From positions 62,001 to 126,000 of the forward strand of contig NW_003314275.1 in assembly GCF_000143415.4 (NCBI RefSeq): a stretch of 64,000 bases of DNA, in the 5' to 3' direction. The stretch is from Selaginella moellendorffii. Taxonomy: Eukaryota; Streptophyta; Lycopodiopsida; Selaginellales; Selaginellaceae. The position numbers and the translations under genes were made by a program. The number at the start of each line of letters is the position of its first letter. Within the stretch, counting starts at the first letter, position 1. Shown piece by piece: positions 1 to 9,671 of this stretch. A model generated the notes under the pieces. The model ran no database searches. It worked only from the letters and a program-made list of their open reading frames with translations, and had not been told where the DNA came from.

Positions 1-1276
1 TCTATTTCCACTCCTAGTGCAATCCATTTCTGCCAAATTTTTTGTACTTCCTCTCTCTCAAACTCCTTGTTCACCATCAGTTCATTCTATGTGTCCTTGA
101 CCTCATATGTGAAAAATTCATTCACTCCATGTCTCCATGCTGCTGGGTCCCAATCGAGGTCCTCTATGAGCTCCTTACGCCACCATCTAGCCAGCATGGT
201 GATTCTATCACCTCTGTCCATGTCGCTAACTATTTCAAGACTTGGATCCATCCTTTCACTTCGTCATCCATGACCTGTGGCATCATTTGTGTATCCCCTA
301 CTGAAAGGAGTGTATCCCCTTTCACCACTTGAAAAGGCCTACCAAAGTTTAGATTTGGATCCGTCACAAACCACACCTCTGTCTCCCCTTCATTCCAAGC
401 TAGAGTTGGTGTTGTGAATGCCTGAGTTCATCTTCCAAGTGCAAATTGTTCCCCATCCGGCATTTCCTCTCGTTGGATTGCCACAAAATCCCCAGCATGT
501 AGTCTTCTTGCCGGCCACTTGTCCACAGTTCTTGCCTTTGTCACTGCTCGCAGTAACCTCAGCAGGTCCAGCTAAACATTTCACCACTTCCCTGGCCCAA
601 AGACTTGGAAGCGCTGAGAATTTTTCTATTGGTCCAGGTCTATCACTCCAATTAGTTGTTTGACCATCTTAAATCCTCCCTGATGTATGCGCCTCCATAT
701 GGTGTAGTGGTTCTTATGGCCTAGTGTTCAGTCCCCTACTTTAAACAATTCATTGAAGAAGAGAGGTTGGTTCAACCAATCCTCCACTCTAGTCAGGATG
801 ACCTGTGTCAATGGGAATGACTTCTAGAGTTGAAGTAGACTCTGGATCAACTGTCCTCCCCCTATTACCTGTGTCTACCCTTCTGCAAACAACCACCGAG
901 GATCTTCATCCCAAACTCTTGCAAATCCATATCTTGATCTGATCGCCAGCATGCTCTACCTGAAAAGAAGTTTCCAAGCTTAGGCCCCTAGTTGGAGGCT
1001 CATTAGTATGACTTTGTACCTCAACACCTTGATCATATCGCTCGGGTTTATTATCCCCAATCTTCCTAGAACTCATAGCCTCACCATGGACTGCCATGCC
1101 ACTTTTGCCATCGTCCAGCCACTAACCAGTGCTCCTACGTATGCACCATCAACCTTATACGCTTGATTGTTATCTCTAGCACTAGCCATATTGAGAGGTG
1201 GTACCATGTGTATAACAGCATAATGCTTTTCGCAACAACCACTCTAGCCAGAAGTCCTAGTTTCCGTGGAGCCCAT
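1..1276 (-). mobile_element. Decayed LINE (non-LTR retrotransposon), 3' part
   Basis: On the minus strand this stretch reads in broken frames as the downstream part of an L1-type LINE polyprotein. Just left of the copia insertion, in-frame pieces such as LGLLARVVVAKSIML resemble the post-reverse-transcriptase region of plant LINEs. Further along there is a piece reading GETEVWFVTDPNLNFGRPF. Many stops and frame changes mean it is not functional. It continues on the other side of the copia element (3538-3868), and the two parts join at the duplicated CCCAT. The 3' end of the LINE lies outside the window. The assignment rests on the RT motifs in the other half; this half alone would be weak. 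Confidence 0.6.
1272..1276. repeat. Target-site duplication (left copy, CCCAT)
   Basis: CCCAT directly before the 5' LTR is repeated at 3538-3542 directly after the 3' LTR. A 5-bp duplication is the usual size for copia integrases, so this fixes the element ends exactly. Confidence 0.93.
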
Positions 1277-1395
1277 TGTTAATATTCAGGGGAATATGCC
1301 GACAAGTTGAAGAGTCAACGGTCGCGACAGTTAGACTGAGATAGATTATAACAGCGTGTTATCAATTCAATCTCTAGTTGAGTCGATTCGTTTCA
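1277..1395 (+). repeat. 5' LTR of copia element (119 bp)
   Basis: Begins TG, ends CA and matches 3419-3537 at every base I compared. It contains CGGTCGCGACAG and a short AT-rich stretch (AGATTATAAC) that could serve as promoter and polyadenylation signals. At 119 bp it is short for copia LTRs, which are usually 200-600 bp. Confidence 0.95.
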
Positions 1396-1407
1396 TGGTA
1401 TCGGAGC
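1396..1407 (+). promoter_or_regulatory. Primer-binding site (initiator tRNA-Met type)
   Basis: TGGTATCGGAGC follows the LTR with no spacer. Plant copia elements commonly have TGGTATCAGAGC, complementary to the 3' end of initiator tRNA-Met; this copy differs at one base. The same variant occurs in the second copia element at 62781-62792. Confidence 0.9.
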
Positions 1408-1456
1408 TGGAGTTAGTGAGCCTCCAGCTGCAGGTGGCGGTCATCCGATCTCACCA

Positions 1457-3388
1457 GTGGGTGGGAGTCAGGCCGATCAGGGGGGGAGCTCTCAAGCGAG
1501 TGATCAGGCAGTGGGTCTTGATCAGCAGGCTTCAGATGGCAGAGAGGTTGCCGTTTCAGCTCCACCGTTACGTCGATCCACTCGAGTAACAAAGCTCACA
1601 GAGGCAGGGCACCAGTACCAGGAGCAGCGTGATCTTGCTGTTGCCAAGCGTGAGTCCAGAGCAGAGGCTAAGGCAGTGAGAGAAAGAGCAGCATCGGCTC
1701 CTCAAGCTCCCTCAGGCTCTGGTGAGTCATTTTACTTTGCTTCCAGCGAGGAGGCAGGTGCAAAACAGGAAGGGTCAACGTTCATGCTACTCTTCAGCCA
1801 AGGCAGAGATGCTTTGGTGCCTCAGACCTTGGAGGAAGCCTTATCTGGTCCAGACGCATCCAAGTGGGAAGCCGCTCGTCAGGTGGAATACGATGCGTTG
1901 ATGGCGAACCAGACGTGGGACTTAGTGAAGCTCCCACCAGGGCGGAAGGTAATCAAAACCAAGTTCCTCCTGCGAGTGAAGACTACTCCGGATGGCAGCA
2001 CTCGACACAAAGTCCGATTTGTAGCTCGCGGATTTTCTCAGGTCGAAGGTGTGGATTTTTACGAGACTTTTTCACCAGTGGTGAAGCTCACCTCTATCCA
2101 ACTGCTGCTCAATTTAGCTGCTCAGGAGGATATGGAGGTGGAGCACATGGACGTAACCACAGCATTCCTCAACGGTGACCTTGATGAGGAGGTCTATATC
2201 GAGCAGCCGACAGGCTTTGTCAAGCCAGGCCAGGAGCACCTTGTGTGTCGTCTTAAAAAGGCCCTTTACGGGTTGAAGCAGTCACCCCGAGCGTGGTTCT
2301 CAAAGATGAACTCGTTTCTGCTGTCACTTGGCTTCACCAGCATGTCAGCAGACACCAACATGTACCAGAAGCGAGTGGGAGGCAAGCTCATCATCCTAGC
2401 CCTTTATGTGGATGATTGTCTGCTGCTCAGCAAGAGCAAGCGGCTGATTCAGCAGCTGAAGCAGGACCTGAGCTCCAAATTCAAGATGGTGGACCTTGGA
2501 CCAGTCAAGTACTGCCTCGGCATTGAGATCTTCCGTGACAGGGGGAGGAGTGTGCTTCAGATGTCACAAAAGAAGTACATTGACGAGCTGCTCGAGAAGT
2601 TCAAGCTTCAGGACGTCAGTGCGGCGTCAACACCAATGGAGGTGGGATTGCATCTTAGTCGGGAGATGTCTCCGGCCACAGAAGGTGACAAGCGAGCGAT
2701 GGATCGGATTCCATACCGTCAGATGGTGGGCAGCCTGGTCTACCTGATGGTGTGTACTCGTCCGGACATTGCCTACTCAGTGGGAGTAGTGTCCCAGTTC
2801 TTGGCCAACCCCGGCTTCCAGCATTGGCAAGCTGTTAAGCGGATTTTCCGGTACCTGAAGAGCACCAGCGAGTTTGTGCTAACTTATGAGCGCCAGACAA
2901 AGCACTCGTGGCTGCTGCTTCAGGGATACTCAGATGCAGATTGGGCTGGCGAAGTGGATCAGCGGCGATCAACTTCAGGTTATTTGTTTACTCTGGGTAG
3001 TGCAGCGGTTACATGGAACAGCCAGCGACAGCCAGTCGTAGCATTGTCAAGCACTGAGGCAGAGTATATCGGCATCACTCAAGCAGCCAAGGAGTGCATT
3101 TGGCTGAGAACTTTGCTGGACGGGCTCAGCTATAAGCAGGAGGAAGCGACGGAGCTCTTCTGCGATAATCAAGGAGCCATAGCATTGGCGAAAAATCCGA
3201 AGTTCCATCGCAGGACCAAGCACATTCAGGTTCAGTTCCATTTTATACGTGAACAGGTTGCTCTGCAGACTGTGGAGCTGGTCTACTGCACTACCAAGGA
3301 GATGGTGGCGGATATCTTCACCAAAGCTCTTGCTCCAGCTCTGTTCCAGCAGCATGCACAGGCACTTGGAGTGCAGCCAAAGAACTGA
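1457..3388 (+). CDS. Copia pol fragment: reverse transcriptase and RNase H
   Basis: An open frame of about 640 codons. Residues 1-110 are the Ser/Gln/Arg-rich linker normally lying between integrase and RT (SAPPLRRSTRVTKL). Then comes the copia RVT_2 domain with WEAARQVEYDALMANQTWDL, VVKLTSIQLLLNLAAQ and the catalytic YVDD, followed by RNase H with SDADWAG, LSSTEAEY and the HRRTKHI end. No stop interrupts it. The listed start is GTG; the frame is open back to a TGA at 1379-1381 without any ATG, and the first in-frame ATG is near codon 108, inside the linker. An ATG at 1395, spanning LTR and PBS, is in another frame. How it is translated, if at all, is unclear. Stop TGA at 3386-3388. Confidence 0.9.
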   Translation: MGGSQADQGGSSQASDQAVGLDQQASDGREVAVSAPPLRRSTRVTKLTEAGHQYQEQRDLAVAKRESRAEAKAVRERAASAPQAPSGSGESFYFASSEEAGAKQEGSTFMLLFSQGRDALVPQTLEEALSGPDASKWEAARQVEYDALMANQTWDLVKLPPGRKVIKTKFLLRVKTTPDGSTRHKVRFVARGFSQVEGVDFYETFSPVVKLTSIQLLLNLAAQEDMEVEHMDVTTAFLNGDLDEEVYIEQPTGFVKPGQEHLVCRLKKALYGLKQSPRAWFSKMNSFLLSLGFTSMSADTNMYQKRVGGKLIILALYVDDCLLLSKSKRLIQQLKQDLSSKFKMVDLGPVKYCLGIEIFRDRGRSVLQMSQKKYIDELLEKFKLQDVSAASTPMEVGLHLSREMSPATEGDKRAMDRIPYRQMVGSLVYLMVCTRPDIAYSVGVVSQFLANPGFQHWQAVKRIFRYLKSTSEFVLTYERQTKHSWLLLQGYSDADWAGEVDQRRSTSGYLFTLGSAAVTWNSQRQPVVALSSTEAEYIGITQAAKECIWLRTLLDGLSYKQEEATELFCDNQGAIALAKNPKFHRRTKHIQVQFHFIREQVALQTVELVYCTTKEMVADIFTKALAPALFQQHAQALGVQPKN

Positions 3389-3407
3389 CGCAACGTCGAT
3401 GTTCAGC

Positions 3408-3418
3408 TTGAGTGGGAG
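3408..3418 (+). promoter_or_regulatory. Polypurine tract before the 3' LTR
   Basis: The purine-rich run ending GAGTGGGAG abuts the 3' LTR, where plus-strand DNA synthesis is primed in LTR retrotransposons. It is identified by position and composition only. Confidence 0.6.
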
Positions 3419-3537
3419 TGTTAATATTCAGGGGAATATGCCGACAAGTTGAAGAGTCAACGGTCGCGACAGTTAGACTGAGATAGATTATAACAGCGTG
3501 TTATCAATTCAATCTCTAGTTGAGTCGATTCGTTTCA
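3419..3537 (+). repeat. 3' LTR of copia element (119 bp)
   Basis: Same length and sequence as the LTR at 1277-1395; followed directly by the second CCCAT at 3538-3542. Confidence 0.95.
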
Positions 3538-3868
3538 CCCATTTCTGGATTGCCGTCCTAATCCTCTGCAACAACATTGAGTCTTGTGTAGATGCCCTAA
3601 ACTTGCATCCTACCTGAATTCCCAGGTACTATGTATCTCCACCTGGTGGCAACCACTGGAACCCAATGTCACATTCCCACTCCTCTATACCAAGGCAACC
3701 CCAATTGATCCCTACTGATTTGTTCCAATTGATGGCCACCCCTACTGCTATGTTGAAAGTGTCTAGCCTAGCTCTTGTAACATCCAAGTTTCCCTTGGTT
3801 CCTAGCAAAAAAAAGTGCCATGTCATCAGCAAAAACACATCCAGCAAGTCTTTCAAAAAACAAATTTT
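3538..3868 (-). mobile_element. Decayed LINE reverse transcriptase segment
   Basis: Minus-strand reading in shifting frames gives GCVFADDMALFFARNQG (the FADD catalytic motif of LINE reverse transcriptases), then LDTFNIAVGVAINWNKS, a GGDT-like segment and YLGIQVGCKFRAST, the usual RT core order. Frameshifts between these pieces show decay. The reading continues at 1276 once the copia element is removed. The upstream LINE part (endonuclease, start of RT) is absent beyond about 3870, so the copy appears 5'-truncated, as is common for LINEs. Confidence 0.8.
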
Positions 3869-4319
3869 TGATTTGGGCCCCTAACTTTCCCCTCCCTTTC
3901 TTTTCCCCCTGCCACGTGGCAGGTGGGCAGGGAAAACAAGATGCACAGCCCTCAAAGCCAGCGAAGCGATCTATACATTCAAAGAGATTACCTGTGAGCA
4001 AGAAGACATGAACAGAGTCAGCCACTCTTGGCACCACCGAAAGATCTCGGGTTCCATCCAAGTCGCCCTTTCCCTCCTTGAGAAAGAAACATCTTGCTGC
4101 ATCTAGGAAAAAGCACACCAGCAGGACGGTGGTCATGGAAGTTGAAATCCCGGATCAAGCGCTTCTTGGAAGATTTTCTGGCATATCGAGCATATGCCAT
4201 TAAAAACTTTGCCTTTTGAGCATCAGTCTGGCCAGGAGAATCAAGCAAGCATCGCCTCCATCACCATTTTTTAGTCGACTATAATTAGTTTTCTTGAATA
4301 ACCATCCTATGCTAGCCTG
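3869..4319. other. Short intergenic stretch, nothing recognised
   Basis: About 450 bp between the LINE and the EF-hand gene. Minus-strand frames give short peptides (for example KAKFLMAYARYARKSSKKRL near 4200) that match no family I recognise. It probably contains the 3' UTR of the EF-hand gene next to 4319. Confidence 0.4.
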
Positions 4320-5773
4320 TTAGCGGAACTCGTCATGGTCTTGATACTCTTCATGGGAATCCTGTGGCGTGAAGGCTGTGCTGTAGAAGACGTAAGGATG
4401 TTCTAGCATCTCATGCAAAGTCAGCACCCCGTCCTTGTTCTCGTCTGCCTGGACACAGCATGCAATAGCATTACGTTTCTGCGCCAATTCCCAGCACAAC
4501 AAGCCCACACACCTGCTGTACCAAGTACTCAGCTTGCTGCCGGGCGTAAAAGCTTTCTCCTGGATGAAGCTTCCCCATTATTGGCTCCAGCTCGTCTTCC
4601 GTGAGGAACCTGCATCAGGGCGATCAAAAAACAAGATGATGTAGCTACAGTAGCTGCTTGTTACCCGTCCATGTTCCTGTCCAGCTCCTTAAACTTGTCG
4701 CGTCTGTCAGTAACATCGTGTCCCTGGTGTAGATGGCTGAGGTCCTCCCCGTAATACCTGAGGACGTCGTACACATGATCAAACTCATCCAGGCTCAGCT
4801 TCCCATCCTTGTCGTGGTCACTCTCCCTGACACCAGAAAGACGCACGCAACAAAGTAAGAAGAAGCAGGCCCGCAGGGGAATGGAGGCGCACCCACCGTA
4901 TCTGCTCGCGGCGCAACCAGTGGTGCAGCTTGGGATTACGGCTGTCTTCTGGGTGCAAGAAGCTGCCAAGATGGTTTTGTTATAACATGACACACAAAGA
5001 GGCTGTTAAAGATGCACGAGAAGCATACTCGTTAAACTCCGTGTGGTTGAGGAAGCCGTCGCCGTTGGCGTCAGCCATGTCGAAGTGTTCCTTCCACCAG
5101 CCTGGCTCGCCATGATCGGTGCTAGCGTTCACTGGCGTGGACGGGAGGTTCCTTAGAGCTAGTAAAATTAGCACAGAGGGGGCTTACCGAGGGCCTCGGC
5201 GGACAGGTGAGGGAGATAGTCGAGCAGAGATACGAGGCCGTCCTTGTTCCTGTCGCGCAGCTCAAACTCCCTGTCGGTGCGCTGCTTGCTCAGCTTGCGA
5301 GCCTGCTGGACGTGCCAGTCCTGCAGCTCGCCCAGGCTCACCACGTTGTCCCTGGGATCCGTGTCCAAGAGAGGGAACAGGAGCTCCAGCCGGTGTGAGA
5401 TGTTAAACTGGTGCTCATCGTTGAGGTAGTCGTCTTCGTCACCCTCATGGCCATCCCAGTGGCTGGGCTGCTCTTCGTGACCCTGCGCATGATGCTGACC
5501 ATCGTGTGTCGCCCCCGTCTCATTCCACGACTTGTACAGCTCCTGGAAGTGGTCCCGTTCCCAATCCCTGTTCTCCCTCAGCCACTCGAGCCGCGCAACC
5601 ACCGGATCGAACGCCACGCTCTCGTGGTGACTGACATTGGCCTTGGAGGCCAGTGTGCTGCGAACGATGAGCCGGCGACCTAGGCCGTGCCTGCGGGGAT
5701 CTTTCTTGGAGAAGATGAACAAGGACAGGAAACCCAGCACCAACAAGGTGTAGACGATGCTCGCACGCACCAT
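4320..5773 (-). CDS. Membrane-anchored calumenin/reticulocalbin-like EF-hand protein
   Basis: Six exons on the minus strand: 5188-5773, 5029-5158, 4897-4962, 4665-4826, 4513-4609, 4320-4448 (389 aa; all phases agree). Residues 6-21 form one hydrophobic helix (VYTLLVLGFLSLFIF), a signal anchor. Five or six EF-hands follow; clear calcium loops include DRNKDGLVSL, DANGDGFLNHTEF, DHDKDGKLSLDEF and DENKDGVLTL. The C-terminus is HDEFR, reminiscent of the HDEF retention signal of calumenins. Plants have such single-pass EF-hand proteins of about 390 aa (the Arabidopsis At5g08580 type), thought to work in the secretory pathway. Its exact role is not known. The next gene upstream, on the same strand, ends 208 bp away. 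Confidence 0.88.
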
Positions 5774-5981
5774 CTTCGGAGACCTACCTCGACCTCGAGA
5801 GTTCCGATGTGTTTCATTAGGGCAAGCCCAGCGATCTAGGCCTAGGAAATGGTCAACAGCGTCTCTCTATCGCCAAACGCGTCGCCTCTTTGCACGGGAA
5901 TGGAGGCCAGCTTCCCTGGACGTGACGTGAGCTTCGAACCGGATCTGATCAGGGAATTCTCTCAGCTGTACACTCTCTTTT

Positions 5982-6503
5982 TCACTTTACCTGGTCACGG
6001 TCCCTGACACCCACATCCCTCAAGACGGTCGAATCGCCCACCAGTTTGACATTCCCATGGCAAAGGCAGAAGCTCCCCCACACATGCCTCCTGGAAGGTC
6101 AGCCAGCCATCGCTCCAATCCCGATCACAAAAGAAGAGAAAACTGAGTACCATGAGAAATGCCGGTGCCCCAGCTCTTGTTCCTCCAGCTCGTTGATTCT
6201 CTTGGTGATTGCAGCCTTCAAACTTCGCACAGTCGCTGTGGGTGGGACAAGCACATCTGACCACCACAAATCGTCATATTGGCTTGTAGCAATTGACGTA
6301 CCAAAGGAGGAGGCGTCCATTCTAACCACTGACAGGCGCATTGCATTCCCCAGCTCCGCGCTGACGAGCGCGTCCACGGTCGCAAGGTCCGGGCTGTCTG
6401 GCACATCCGGCAGCAGGAGAGGGTCCTGGGCAAGCGTGCTCAAAAGCGCCGCGTAGTGGGATGTGCTCCTCCTGTAGTAGTAGCCCTCCTGCTGCTCCTC
6501 CAT
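5982..6503 (-). CDS. SNRNP25: U11/U12 small nuclear ribonucleoprotein 25 kDa protein
   Basis: Two exons: 6151-6503 and 5982-6090 (153 aa). This is a component of the minor (U12-type) spliceosome U11/U12 di-snRNP in the nucleus, with a ubiquitin-like fold. Family hallmarks are visible: MRLSVVRMDASSF, the helix ATVRSLKAAITKRINELE, GHRHFSWRHVWGSFCLCHGN across the splice junction, and STVLRDVGVRDRDQV near the end. The protein stops three codons after a potential GTAAAG donor, where relatives continue with about ten more residues (FMPYV-like); I could not find a further exon. Its ATG lies only 50 bp from the ATG of the divergent quinone oxidoreductase gene, so the two must share a promoter. Confidence 0.85.
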
Positions 6504-6553
6504 CTTTTAAAAACAAGTAGCCCTAGGTAAACTGGAGAAGATAAGTATCGAGT
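6504..6553. promoter_or_regulatory. Fifty-bp divergent promoter/5' UTR space
   Basis: Only 50 bp separate the start codons of the minus-strand U11/U12-25K gene and the plus-strand oxidoreductase gene. There is no clear TATA box. Transcription very likely starts inside or beyond the opposite gene, giving overlapping 5' ends. Confidence 0.6.
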
Positions 6554-7817
6554 ATGGAGATGCAAGGATCGATGCCGGTCATACAATATGCCAAGTTTGG
6601 AGGAGATCTGGAGGTATCAAGACCTGTAATCCTTTCAAAATCATCACTTCTTCCCTTGGGAATTTGTCTAGAGCGGACATGCACCAGTTCCCTCGCCGGG
6701 ACCTGGAGAGTTACTTGTAAAGGTCCAAGCTGCAAGCCTCAACCCAGTGGACTGGAAAATCCAGCAAGGAAAGTATAAGACCCTCAACATTCCAGCCCAA
6801 TTCCCCTATATACCATGTAAGCGCAGTTGCCCAGAGTGCTCGATGATACACTCACACATCAATTCCCAGGTTCGGATATCAGCGGCGAGGTTGTAAGCCT
6901 TGGTCCTGGTGTAACTGGTTTCAGTGTTGGAGATAAGGTTGTCAGCTGTCTAGACCACAAGGTAAATCTTTCTTGTTAACCTGGTGTGCTTAAAAGCAAT
7001 CGGTCCAAATGAAATGCGTAATTGCACAACCAGAGAGGAGGTGGCCTTGCCAAATATGCTTCTGCAGAGGTGCGGTTTACCACAAGAATTCCATCTCAAA
7101 TCTCGCCGATTGAGGCAGCTGGCCTTCCAATCGCTGGTCTTACAGCCTTGTACAGCTTGCAAGAGGCCGCGGGCATAGCAATACCAAGCAAAGACTTTCA
7201 GGGCACCATTCTTGTCACTGCAGCTTCAGGGGGAGTGGGAACATATGCGGTGCAGGTGCGTACTTCAATTCAGATAACCGTATGGTTTACTGGGATTGAG
7301 TTCTGTACAAATTGAGCAGCTCGCAAAGCTCACTGGTGCTCATGTGGTGGCTACATGCGGGAGCCGCAACATTGACCTCATCAAAAGCTTAGGTGCTGAT
7401 GAGGTTCTCGACTACAAAACACCTCAAGGGGCCAAACTCCAGACCTCCTCTTGCTCCAAGTTTGATGTCATTATCCACTGCGCTTACCATCGACCGCCCT
7501 GGTCCACCTTTGAGCATGTTCTTACTCGCAAGGGGATTGTCGTGGACATCACCCCGGCTAGCGAATCTACCACAAGCAGCCTCAAACGCAAATTTGACAA
7601 GGCAGTGAAGTTGATCACCAGGCAAGAGGCAATCGGTTCCTTGGTCCCTTTCTATTTGACCCCTCACACATCGGGTATAGAAGCTCTCGTGGACATGATG
7701 CAAAAGGGCAAGTTAAAAACAATCATTGACTCGGTCCATCCGATTTCCAACGTTACAGCTGCCTGGTTCAAGTGCACGGAAGGCCATGCCACTGGAAAGA
7801 TTGTTGTCACTCTGTAA
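6554..7817 (+). CDS. Quinone oxidoreductase, ceQORH-like (MDR/zeta-crystallin family)
   Basis: Five exons: 6554-6613, 6672-6816, 6870-6961, 7034-7255, 7320-7817 (338 aa; phases agree). It belongs to the medium-chain dehydrogenase/reductase family without structural zinc. The closest family known to me is the chloroplast envelope quinone oxidoreductase homologue, which reduces alkenals/enones with NADPH. Visible motifs: SLNPVDWKIQ, SDISGEVVSLGPGV, IEAAGLPIAGLTAL, the nucleotide-binding loop TAASGGVGTYAVQ, SLGADEVLDYKTPQG and the C-terminal GHATGKIVVTL. As in ceQORH there is no cleavable transit peptide; the N-terminus begins with the catalytic domain. Start chosen at 6554 because it is the first ATG and gives the family N-terminus (MPVIQYAKFGG). 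Confidence 0.9.
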
Positions 7818-8012
7818 TAAATATTACAGCCCTCTTGTGACCAAGTGTGTAGAAGAGTAGCTGTCAAAAAATCTACACTTAATATACTTAGTACAATATC
7901 AAAGACGTTGCCGTCTTCGGATAACAAACAGTTTCAAATGAATGGGAAGTACTGACCAAGTTTGAGTTGAACATCTGTTGCCAATTCGTCAAACAGGCCT
8001 TGGAATCTTGCT

Positions 8013-8020
8013 TATATAAT
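8013..8020 (+). promoter_or_regulatory. TATA box of the P450 gene
   Basis: TATATAAT lies about 70 bp before the P450 ATG in otherwise non-coding sequence, a normal spacing for a plant TATA box plus a short leader. Confidence 0.6.
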
Positions 8021-8088
8021 ACCTACAATCGTGCTCTGATCAAAACAGAGAGCTCTAGATCCATCCACCAGAAGAGAGCCATTTAATC

Positions 8089-9611
8089 ATGGTCATGGAG
8101 CAAGTCTGCACCAAGCCACAGCTGCCGCCCCAGCTGCCTCCTTCTCCAACTGGGCTCCCATTCATTGGGCATCTACATCTCTTGGGTAAGCTACCGCATC
8201 AATCCCTCCTCAAGCTCGCCCAGCAATATGGAGATGTCATGTTCCTCAAGCTTGGTAAAGTGAACACCCTGGTCGTTTCCTCATCCGATAGTGCCAAGGA
8301 AGTTCTCAACACCCAGGACCATATTTTTGGTTCGCGCCCCAAGACGACCTTCAGCGAGACAATCGGCTACGGTGGAGCTGGCCTGGCATTTGCAAACGGA
8401 GAAAACTGGAAGAGCACACGGAAGGTGTGCATGTACGAGGTTCTCACCACCAAGCGTGTGGAATCGTTCCACCCTATCCGCAAGTTCGAGGTGTCGCTCT
8501 TCATGAACGAGCTGCTCAAGGCATCGCGAGAGGGGTCTGTGGTGGATCTGAGCAGCAAGCTGTCGGATCTCACCTTCAATGTCATCTCAACAATGGTGTT
8601 GGGTAAGAGCTACTCGGCTAGCGCTCTCAGTGAGGCCGAGAAGAAAGAGACCATGTTTTTCAAGGAGACCCTCGACGAGGCTGCCATTATGGCTGGCTTC
8701 CATGCAGGCGACTACCTACCAATCCCCGACTGGATGGATACGCAAGTCAACAAGATCAAGCAGTTGCAGCGGGATCTGGACCAGTTCATCCAGAAGGAGG
8801 TTGAATCGCACCGTCAGCGGCGGGATCCTGGCCAAGCCCCACGGGACTTTGTGGATGTTCTCTTGTCTAACAGCCATATCAGTGACACCTCTATCAAAGC
8901 ACTGGTTGTGGTAAGTGCCGCTGACTTGAGTTGACTGGCGTTGACATGAATATGTGTTTATGTGTACAGGACATGGTGGGTGGAGGGACCGAGAGCTCCG
9001 CTGTGTCAGTTGTTTGGGCATTGGCCGAGCTGATCAAGAACCCACGGCTCATGGAAAGAGCCCAGAGGGAGCTCAAGGAGGTGGTAGGAGAGGATCGAAG
9101 CCTGGAAGAATCGGACATTCCCAACCTGCCTTTCCTGCAGGCAATTGTCAAGGAAACAATGCGCCTGCATCCCCCAGGGCCGCTGCTCATTCCGCACGAG
9201 TCAACCGAAGAGTGCGAAATAGGAGGCTACACCGTCCCAGCACGCACACGGACAGTGGTCAACATCTACGCCATCGCCAGGGACGAAGACAACTGGGAGG
9301 ATCCTCTCAATTTTGATCCAGATCGCTTCATGGGCAGCAACATCGATCTCAAAGGAAGACACTTTGAGTACCTTCCGTTTGGCTCGGGCCGGAGAATATG
9401 CCCCGGGCTCATGCTTGCAATGGCCACGGTCCAGTTCATTCTGGGCAGCGTGTTGCATGGGTTCAACTGGCGCCTTCCCGGCGGCCAGACAATCGACGAC
9501 CTCGACATGTCCGAGTCATTTGGGCTCACCGTGCCCAAGGCAGTGCCTCTCAAGTTGGTTCCTTCGCCACGCTTGGAGCCACAGATCTATGTCAAGTCGC
9601 TGTCCCCCTAA
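8089..9611 (+). CDS. Cytochrome P450 (A-type, CYP71-clan-like)
   Basis: Two exons: 8089-8910 and 8970-9611 (487 aa), with the single phase-0 intron position typical of A-type plant P450s. Motifs in order: proline-rich PPSPTGLPFIGHLH (residues 17-30), oxygen-binding GGGTESS (residues 278-284), ETMR (ExxR, 336-339), FDPDRF, and the heme loop FGSGRRICPG with the thiolate Cys near residue 418. The N-terminus goes almost straight into the proline-rich hinge: the roughly 20-residue hydrophobic ER anchor of microsomal P450s is missing, and I see no upstream exon that supplies it. A-type P450s hydroxylate phenolics, terpenoids and similar metabolites; the substrate cannot be read from sequence. Confidence 0.93.
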
Positions 9612-9671
9612 GACAACGGTTTATATCAATCGACAAAATAAAGAGTTACTTGGTCAAAACGAGATAAAGGC

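Larger units (their letters stand above)
1277..3537 (+). mobile_element. Short, internally deleted Ty1/copia LTR retrotransposon
   Basis: This is a structurally complete 2,261-bp insertion: 119-bp LTRs that look identical base for base (TGTTAAT...TTTCA), a 5-bp CCCAT target duplication, a primer-binding site directly after the 5' LTR, and a purine-rich tract just before the 3' LTR. The internal region holds only the pre-RT linker, reverse transcriptase and RNase H; gag, protease and integrase are missing. Copia elements usually run about 4.5-5.5 kb, so this is a non-autonomous deletion derivative. Identical LTRs imply recent insertion. It sits inside an older LINE on the opposite strand. Confidence 0.95.

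Noticed and set aside
42-663. Plus-strand short frames at the window start
   Set aside because: They run opposite to the LINE remnant and show no domain.
4980-5174. Separate small EF-hand gene
   Set aside because: It is exon 2 of the six-exon EF-hand gene; splice sites and phases join it to its neighbours.
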